Assembly (NCBI GenBank): GCA_028571685.1
Contig: CM053146.1
Location: 66,125,431 to 66,189,430, forward strand
Reading direction: 5' to 3'
From: Heterohyrax brucei
Lineage: Eukaryota > Chordata > Mammalia > Hyracoidea > Procaviidae
DNA length: 64,000 nucleotides
The notes under the pieces are model-generated. The model did no database searches, was not told the DNA's origin, and saw only the letters and a program-made list of their open reading frames with translations. Of this stretch, positions 56,737-64,000 are shown in pieces (position 1 is the stretch's first letter; each line of letters starts with the position of its first letter). Made by a program: the position numbers and the translations under genes.

Positions 56737-58520
56737 CCCAAACCTTCATTTCCAAAGGGTCTGGGCCATTAGCAATCATGTCAGAATTCGGTTGCTGTGG
56801 TTTTCCATTGACTTTAATCACAGGGCATGGTAGTACTAAGAGACACCCTAATTCACATCCTACATTGCAGACATACTCTTCTTTACCTCCACTATATAAT
56901 ATCAATCCAATTTCCTGTTAATAATCAGAATCAATCATACCAGCCAGTATGGCAACTCCCTCTCTGCCTGTTGATTCAGAGGCATAAGGATTCCAAAGTG
57001 GCCAGGTGGCGTTCTTAGCTTCCAGTTTAATGGAATCAATGGTATGTTTCTAGGTGGGAATATTCATTCTTTTGGAACTAAAATCTCTAGATCTACAGAG
57101 AATAAGTAAAGCAAAACACTTGCAAGTGGGTCATTACAGGTAATAGTGACTGATGCCACTTCTGTTTCCACCCCTTGATTCCTGGTTCCACGAATCCTGG
57201 CTATGGGAGAAGTAGCACCACATATTGCATGCTGTTTTAGAGCATATGAAGCTTCCTGGATAATGTTGCCTCAGCCCTGCAACATATTGCCACAAAGCTG
57301 GCATCATAATTGGGTCTTTAGAAGGCCATTCTACCATTCTATCAAGGTAGCTCCTTCAGGATTACAGGGAACATAGTAAAACCAATGAATTCCATGAGTG
57401 TGTGCCCATTGTCGCACTTCATGTGATGTGAAGTGAATCCCTTAATCCAAGGCAATGCTGTGTGGGATACCATGATGGTGGAAATAGTATCCTGTAAGTC
57501 TATAGATGGTAGTTTGGGCAGAAGTATTGCATGCAGGAAAAGCAAATTAATTTCCGGAATAAGCATCTACTCCAGAAAGGACAAAACACTGCCATTTCCA
57601 TGATGGAAGTAGTCCAGCGTAATCAACTTGCTGCTAGGACATTGGCTGATCACCTCAAAGGGTAACGCCACTATCAAGGACTCAGTTCTGGTCTCTGCTG
57701 CTGGCAGATCTGACAGATTAAGCACTTAATCATAGCTGTAGCCAAGTCAGCTTTGGTGAGTTGAAATCCATGTTGCTGGGCTTATGCATGCGTTCATCCC
57801 TGCCAGCGTGGCCACTTTCTGTTCATGAACCCTTTGAGCAACGATGAGAGTAGCTGGGAAAAGATAATATCTGGTTTCCACAAAACACATTATCCTACCT
57901 ACTATACTGTTAAAATTCTCCTCTGCTGAGGTCACCCTTTGGTGAGCATTCACATGAGACACAAATATCTTTACTTCTTTGGCCCATTCAAAGAGCTCTA
58001 TCCACATATCTCTTCCCCATACCTCCTCATCTCCAATTTTCCAGTCATTTTCTTTTCCAAGTCCTGACTATCCAGCTACAGCCTATGAATCAGTATACAA
58101 TCACACATCTAGCTATTTCTCCTTTCAAGCAAAGTGAACAGCCAGGTGAAGTTCTGACCACTGGGAGAATGCCACTGTTCACTTTCCAGTGGTGCCTGCA
58201 TACTGTGCAAAATGATTTGTAAACCATGCACAAGTTTTCTCCTCCTTCAATCTATGGATCATGAGGAGCTCCCCATGAGGCTATAGATGCAGACTGGGAG
58301 ATGGAAGGTAATGGACAGGAGTGGAGACCCTGGCCTCATGCAACTTACTTGTGCCTTCAGGTCCTGCTCGGGCACAATCCCATGTGTACCATTTCTGTTT
58401 AATGATGGCATTCTGCTGTTCATGTTCAACTTTATGACTCTGTGGGTCAGACAACCCCCAGTTCATGATGGGCAGCTCAGGCCACGTGGTGACTTTGTGT
58501 CCCATGGCTAAGCATTCAGT
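56725..58520 (-). pseudogene. ERV-L pol remnant: RNase H, integrase, dUTPase (antisense)
   Basis: Endogenous retrovirus of the ERV-L class, in pieces on the minus strand. From 5' to 3' (right to left): RT/RNase H connection at 58281-58505; RNase H end with SHVNAHQ and the start of the integrase at 57747-58007; integrase core at 57342-57566 and 57134-57337; and at 56723-56905 a dUTPase-like end with LVLPCPVIKVNGK. A dUTPase downstream of integrase is a known ERV-L trait. All frames are broken by stops and shifts. gag, protease and most of RT are absent, so no function remains. The strand is opposite to that of the adjacent LTR. Confidence 0.85.
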
Positions 58521-58554
58521 CTACACTAAGGCCTGGTGACAAGCCCAAAGTTGT

Positions 58555-58680
58555 TTCTTTAGATAGTGATGATAGTTGCACAACACTGTAAATGTACTAA
58601 ATACCACTGAATTGTACATTTTAAAAATGGTTAAAATCTTAACTTTTATGTGAGGTGTACATCACATAATAAATAATATG
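58555..58680 (+). mobile_element. Old L1 3' terminus
   Basis: GTTGCACAACACTGTAAATG TACTAAATACC, CTGAATTGTACATTTTAAAA ATGG and ACATCACATAATAAATAA are the L1M 3' end. Abuts the ERV remnant. Confidence 0.8.
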
Positions 58681-58684
58681 AAAT

Positions 58685-59390
58685 GAAACAATGTATTCAC
58701 ATATACTTTATTTTTAAGTCATACAGGCATCGATCTATTTTGGAAAGGAACGGAATATACATACATAAAAATTCTAACATGCTATAGGAATTTGAATTAC
58801 TGCTATGCAATCATCACCTCCTGAATCAGAAACATTGCGACTTTTGACTTAGTCTTAAAAATAGTTCATCTTCTAGGGAGTTTCTATCCCATATTCATGC
58901 ATACCTGAGGCAATAAGAACAAGCTGGATCATTTAGCTAATCCTGATATCCAAGTACCTAATCTATGACTTCACTGTTGGGCAATGTCTGTTGTAAAAGA
59001 ACTATGTTCACACTTATCATGAAATGGAGTTGCTTAAACTTCTAGCCAAATTTGGCAATTAAAAAAGGACTCCAGTAAATGAGTCCGTCTAGATAAACAA
59101 ACTAAATGAAAATCTACTTAGCTTGAGAATGGAGTGAACATTCCTCAGAGTTGGTGTTTGAATTTATTATATCAAGGGAATATTGTTCTTACATTTTCTC
59201 GATGAGTTATATCCTAAAAAACTTCTTTTGTGTGCTGTAGCATTTTATAATCCCTGCTTTATGACTCTTGCTAGTGAGGACATAAGCATCACTTTAATCC
59301 ATCCACTCATAATGGAAATTTAGAGTCAACCAAGATCAGCCACCACTTCCGGTCCTGGTTATCAATATTTTTCCTTTCTTTACTACCACT
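58685..59390. other. Unique DNA, no gene seen
   Basis: No repeat or reading frame recognised. Confidence 0.5.
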
Positions 59391-62300
59391 TGTCTGTCAG
59401 TTTATCATTGTAGGAGCTTGTGTGTTGCTGTGATGCTGGAAGTTATGCCACCAGTATTCAGATAACAGCAGCGTCACCCATGGCAGACACTTTTCAGGTG
59501 AACTTCAAGACCAGGAAAAATTAGGAAGAAGGACCCAGCAATCTACTTCTGAAAAGAATTAGCCAGTAAAAACCTTATGAATAGCAGTGGAACATTGTCA
59601 GATATAGTGCTGGAAAATAAGCCCCCCAGGTTGGAAGGCACTCAAAAGGTGACTGTGGAAAAGCTGCTTCCTCCAAGTAGAGTTACCCTTAATGCTGTGG
59701 ATGGAGTAAAGCCTTTGGGGCTTTCATTCACTAATGTGGCACAACTCAAAATAAGAAAAAAACAGCTGCAAACATCTATTAATAATTAGAACATGGAATG
59801 TATAAAGTATGAACCTAGGAAAACTGGAAATCATCAGAAATGAAATGGAATGCAAAAACATCGATATCCTAAGCATTAGTGAGCTGAAATGGACCAGTAC
59901 TGGCCATGTTGAATCAGACAATCATATCGTCTGCTATGCCAGTGACGAAAACTTGAAGAAGAATGGTGTTACATTCATCATCAAAAAGAATATTTCAAGA
60001 TCTGTCCTGAAATACAACGTTGTCAGGTATAGGATAATATCCATAGGATAATATCCATAAGCCTACAGTGAAGGTCAGTTAATACAACTGTTATTCAAAT
60101 TTATACACCAACCACTAAGGCCAAAGATAAAGAAACTGAAGATGTTTACCAGCTTCTGCAATCCAAAACTGACTAAATATGCAATCAGAATGCACTGATA
60201 ATTACTGGTGACTGAAGTGCAAAACTTGAAAACAAAGAAGAGGGATTGGGTAGTTGGAAAATATGGCCTTGGTGACAGAAATGATGCCAGATATTTCATG
60301 ACAGAGTTTTGCAAGACCAACAGCTTCTTCATTGCAAGTACTCTTTCTCACCAACATAAACAAACACTATACACATGGACCTCATGGAATACACAGGAAC
60401 CCAATTAACTACATCTATGGAAAAAGACAATGGAAAACCTCCATATTAGCAGTCGGAACAAGATCAGGTGCTGACTGCAGCAAAGACCATCAATTGCTCA
60501 TATGCAAGGTTAAACTGAAACTGAAGAAAATTAGAACAAGTCCACAAGATCCAAAGTATGGCCTTGAGTATGGAGATCATCTCAAGAACAGAGTTTGATG
60601 TTTTGAACACTAACGACCAAAGACTGGATAAGCTGTGGAATGATATCATTCTTGAAGGCAGCAAGAAGTCATTAAACACACAGGAAAGAAAGAAGAGACT
60701 AAATTAGATGTCAGAAGGGATTCTGAAACTTGTTCTCGAACGTCAGGTAGCCAAAACAGAAGAGAGCAAAGATGAAGTGAAAGAACTGAAGAGAAAATTT
60801 CAAAGGGTGGATCAAGAAGACAAAGTAAAATGTTATAATGATATGTGCAAAGAGCTGGAAATAGAAAACCAAAAGGGACGAACACACTCTACGTTTCTCG
60901 AGCTGAAAGAAGTTTAAGAAAAATTCAATCCTCAAGTTGCAATACTGAAAGATTCTACAGAGAAAATATTAAACGACTCAGGAAGCATCAGAAGAAGATG
61001 GAAGGAATACACAGAGCCATTATACCAGAAAGAATTGGTCAACATTCAACCATTTCAAGAGGTAGCATATGTTCCAGAACCCGTGGTACTGAAGGAAGAA
61101 GTCAAAGATACACTGAAGGCATTGGTGAAAAAATAAGGCTCCAGGAAATGATGGAATATCAATCACGATGTTTCCACAAACAGATGCAGCACTAAGAATT
61201 CTCACTCATCTATGCCCAAGAATCTGGAGGACAGCTATATGGCCAGCCATCTGGAAAACATCCATTTTTATGCCTATTCCAAATAAAAGTGATCCAACTG
61301 AATTTGGAAATTACTGAACAATAGCATTAATATCACACACAAGTAGAATTTTGTTAAGGATCATTCAAAAGCAGTTGCAACAATATATTGACAGGGAATT
61401 GCCAGAAATTCAAGCCAGATTCAGAAGAGGACATGGAACCAGGGCTTTCATTCCTGATATCAGATGGATCTTGGCTGAAAGCTGAGAATAACAGAAATAT
61501 GTCTACCTATGTTTCATTGACTATGCAAAGGCATCAACTGTGTAGATCACAACAAATTATGGATAACATTGCAGAGAATGGGAATTCCAGAACACTTAAT
61601 TGTGCTTATGAGGAATCTGTACATGGATCAAGAGGCAGAACAAGGAGACACTGCATGGTTTAAAGTCAGGAAGAGTATACATCAGGGTTGAATCCTTTCA
61701 CCACACCTTTTCAATCTGTAGTCTGAGCAAATAATCTGAGAAGCTGGACTGTATGAGGAAGAACAGGGCATCAGGATTGGAAGAAGAATCATTAACAGCC
61801 TGCATTATGCAGATGACATGACCCTGCCTTCTGGAAGTGAAGAGGGTTTGAAACACTTACTGATGAAGCTCAAAGACCAATCTTCAGTATAGATTGCACC
61901 TCAACATCAAGAAAACAAAAACACTCACAACTAGACCAATAAGCAACATGGTCATAAATGGAGAAAGAACTAAGGTTGTCAGAGACTGCATTTTACTTGG
62001 TTCCACAGTCAATGCCTGTAGAAGCAGTAGCCAAGAAGTCAAAAAATGCATTGCACTGGGAAAATCTGCTGCAAAGGACCTCTTTAAAGTGTTGAAAAGT
62101 AGAGGTATCATCTTGAAGATTAAGGTGTGCCTTATCTAACCCAAGGTATTTTCAGTCATATCACATGCACGCGAAAGCTGGACAGTGAATACGGAATACA
62201 GAGAAAGAATGCCTTTGAATTGTAGTGTTGGAGAATGTTGAATGTGGACTGCTAAAAGAACAAAGAGATTTGTTCTGGAAGCAGTACAAACAGAGTGCTC

Positions 62301-62565
62301 CTTGAAACCAAAGATAGCAAGACTGTCTCACGTATTTTGAACATGTCAGGAAGGATTAATCCCTAGAGAACGACGTCATGCTTGGTAAAGTGGAGAATCA
62401 GTGAAAGAGAGGAAGACCCTTACTGAGATGGATTGACACAGTAGCTGAAACAATGGGCTTAAGGATTAAAACTATTGTGGGCATGGTACAAGACTGGGCA
62501 GTGTTTTATTCCATTGTGTATAGGGTCACTATGAGTCGAAACTGACTCAATGACACGTAACAACG
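59391..62565 (+). mobile_element. RTE-3, full-length RTE LINE
   Basis: A 3.17 kb RTE with the 5' phrase GTCTGTCAGTTTATCATTG shared with RTE-1, and the tail AGGGTCACTATGAGTCGAAA CTGACTC shared with the SINEs. It is the best preserved of the three long RTEs. A target duplication could not be recognised. Confidence 0.92.
59576..62543 (+). pseudogene. RTE-3 ORF (endonuclease-reverse transcriptase), broken
   Basis: One RTE polyprotein in several frames. Endonuclease: 59780-60060 (EMECKNIDILSISELKW) and 60208-60408 (KYGLGDRN). Linker: 60708-61195. RT palm: about 61390-62130, with the active-site codons for Tyr-Ala-Asp-Asp at 61806-61817 preserved. LGSTVNACRSSSQEVKKCI and LKSRGIILKIKVCL lie at about 62000-62130. 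The C-terminus runs to about 62543. Stops and frameshifts are scattered, and a 15-bp duplication (AGGATAATATCCAT) occurs at about 60030-60060. Inactive. Confidence 0.88.
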
Positions 62566-63175
62566 TCAATGATTAGCTCTTTGATGTAAGATGGATAAGT
62601 AATAGAAATCATCACATGGTTACTTCAAGCTTCTTTTGTATTTTCTTGCTAGGAAATAAAAATTGAATTCAGATTAATTAAAGTGAGTCCCATATTATAA
62701 CCTGTCATGAAATAGTCTAAGAAAAGTCTCTAAACCGTAAGAGTCATGGGAACTTTGGAGACCTTAATAAACTGGAAAAAGGGAAAACTTCTGCAAAGTA
62801 GGAAAAAAATTATCTCCCACTTTCAGGTACTGAAAACTTAAAAGCTGTTCTCCTTTCCATTAGACAAAAGAGCTGCTGATACAGCTTCCTACTTCCCTCA
62901 GTCTGTGCCTACTGACTGGTCAAATCATAGCCAAAGAGGTAAGAGTGACAGTGAACTAGAGATAAATCTTTCCTGAGTGAAAACAGCTTGCAATTTGCAG
63001 AAAACAGCCTGAAAGAACACAAACTTTCTTAAGTTCCTACTTTGGATTGCTGCAATTGTAAATTGGTGATAGCAATAGCTTGGTTTATGGAAATATGATT
63101 TATTAAGGCTTAACTAAACATAAGTTCAGACATAAATCTAAACACTGAGCAATTACGGACTTACAAAAAAAGTTA
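62566..63175. other. Unique DNA, no gene seen
   Basis: No repeat or reading frame recognised. Confidence 0.5.
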
Positions 63176-63179
63176 GCAT

Positions 63180-64000
63180 TAAATTCTGATACAAATTGGC
63201 ATCTAAAACCTACTGCTGTCTAGCTGTCCGATTCATAGCGACCCTGTAGTTCAGAGTAGAACTGGCCCATAGAGTTTCCAAAGAGCGCCTGGCAGATTTG
63301 AAGTACCTACCTTTTGGTTAGCAGACATAGCACTTAAACCACTATGCCACCAGGGTTTCCAGTTGGCATCTGGCACCCAGCAATTATACTTCTGGGAATA
63401 TACACAAGGGAGATGAAAGAAAAGATGCAAATAGACATACGTACAACAATGTTCACTGCAACCTTCTTCCAATAACCAAAAGGTCAAAACAATTAAATGC
63501 CCATCAACAGATGAGTGGATAAACAAAGTACAGTACATGCAATATTACTCAGCCAGAAAGTAAAATGAAGTCTTCATATCTATTACAGTATAGATGGAGC
63601 TTGAAGAGATTAGACTGAGCAATAAATCAATCACAAAAAGATAAATATTCTATGACTTCACTTATATAAAAAGACAACAATAGGCAAATGAATAGAGACC
63701 AAAATTTGTTAATAGTTATGTGGGGCAGGAGGCAGGTGGAAAAGGGGAGTTAGTACTTTGGTTTTGGGTGATGGAAAAATTAAATCGATTAAGATGAGGC
63801 TTGTACCAATCAGTTAATGTGATTGCTGTCAATAGGTCGAACAGTGGCAAAAAGTTGAAATGACAAAAGTTGTGTGATAGACACATTTTCAACAATGACC
63901 AAAACGAGAATAGCTGCTGAGGTTACTTGTGTGCAATGAACACCTCAGAGGATTTGATTTCTTGGTTTGTAGGTTTAAAGTCATGGTTTCGTGGAACATC
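63180..64000 (+). mobile_element. L1 3' region, continues beyond the window
   Basis: ORF2 end and 3' UTR: CACCCAGCAATTATACTTCT GGGAATATAC, CCATCAACAGATGAGTGGAT, ATTCTATGACTTCACTTATA. From about 63910 it matches 7458-7546. A SINE interrupts it at 63205-63362. Confidence 0.85.
63205..63362 (-). mobile_element. AfroSINE, short form, antisense, with 9-bp TSD
   Basis: GTCCGATTCATAGCGACCCT, CCATAGAGTTTCCAAAGAGC and ACTATGCCACCAGGGTTTCC read as the reverse complement. TTGGCATCT flanks it at 63196-63204 and 63363-63371. Confidence 0.95.

Overview
This window looks like intergenic or deep intronic DNA from an afrotherian mammal, most likely an elephant or close relative. It is AT-rich and CpG-poor. 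It holds about fifteen tRNA-like SINEs with the AfroSINE head (GGTGGCRYAGTGGTTAAG) and tail (AGGGTCRCTATGAGTYGGAA), several 3.2 kb RTE-type LINEs, lineage-style L1s, and old mammalian repeats (MIR, L2, MER5A-like, MLT1/MLT2-like LTRs, mariner). That mixture is diagnostic of Afrotheria; the high RTE load favours a proboscidean or paenungulate. I found no host protein-coding gene, tRNA, rRNA or CRISPR array. Every well-supported open reading frame belongs to a retrotransposon or transposon.

Layout. 1-7331: an almost complete but decayed L1 (L1-A) whose 5' UTR is five tandem monomers of about 235 bp. 7332-14225: L1 remnants holding a full-length antisense RTE (RTE-1) and a solo LTR, both with target-site duplications. 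14.2-25.0 kb: mostly unique DNA with SINEs, L2, MIR, an MLT2-like LTR, and an RTE piece split by a second LTR. 25.06-25.61 kb: two mariner fragments in inverted orientation. 25.6-31.3 kb: an old L1 split by a younger L1 (L1-B) and a third short L1. 31.3-41 kb: mainly unique sequence with a hAT-like relic, MIRs, MER5A-like copies, RTE 3' ends, a CpG-dense alanine-codon patch and a recursive-splice-like motif. 41-51.7 kb: old L1 3' end, solo LTRs in both orientations, MIR, L2, SINEs. 52-62.6 kb: RTE-2, an MLT2-like LTR beside an inverted ERV-L pol remnant, and RTE-3. The last 0.8 kb is another L1 3' region.

How the parts relate. The RTE 3' end and the AfroSINE 3' end share a tail, consistent with RTE enzymes mobilising the SINEs. 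L1-A and L1-B have related ORFs but unrelated 5' UTRs (tandem monomers versus a CpG-rich, YY1-motif leader). The most unusual object is L1-B at 26453-29519. It keeps its 5' end, a nearly open ORF1 and an uninterrupted endonuclease domain, stops right after that domain with no poly(A) tail, and is flanked by a perfect 14-bp duplication. Ordinary L1s are truncated at the other end.
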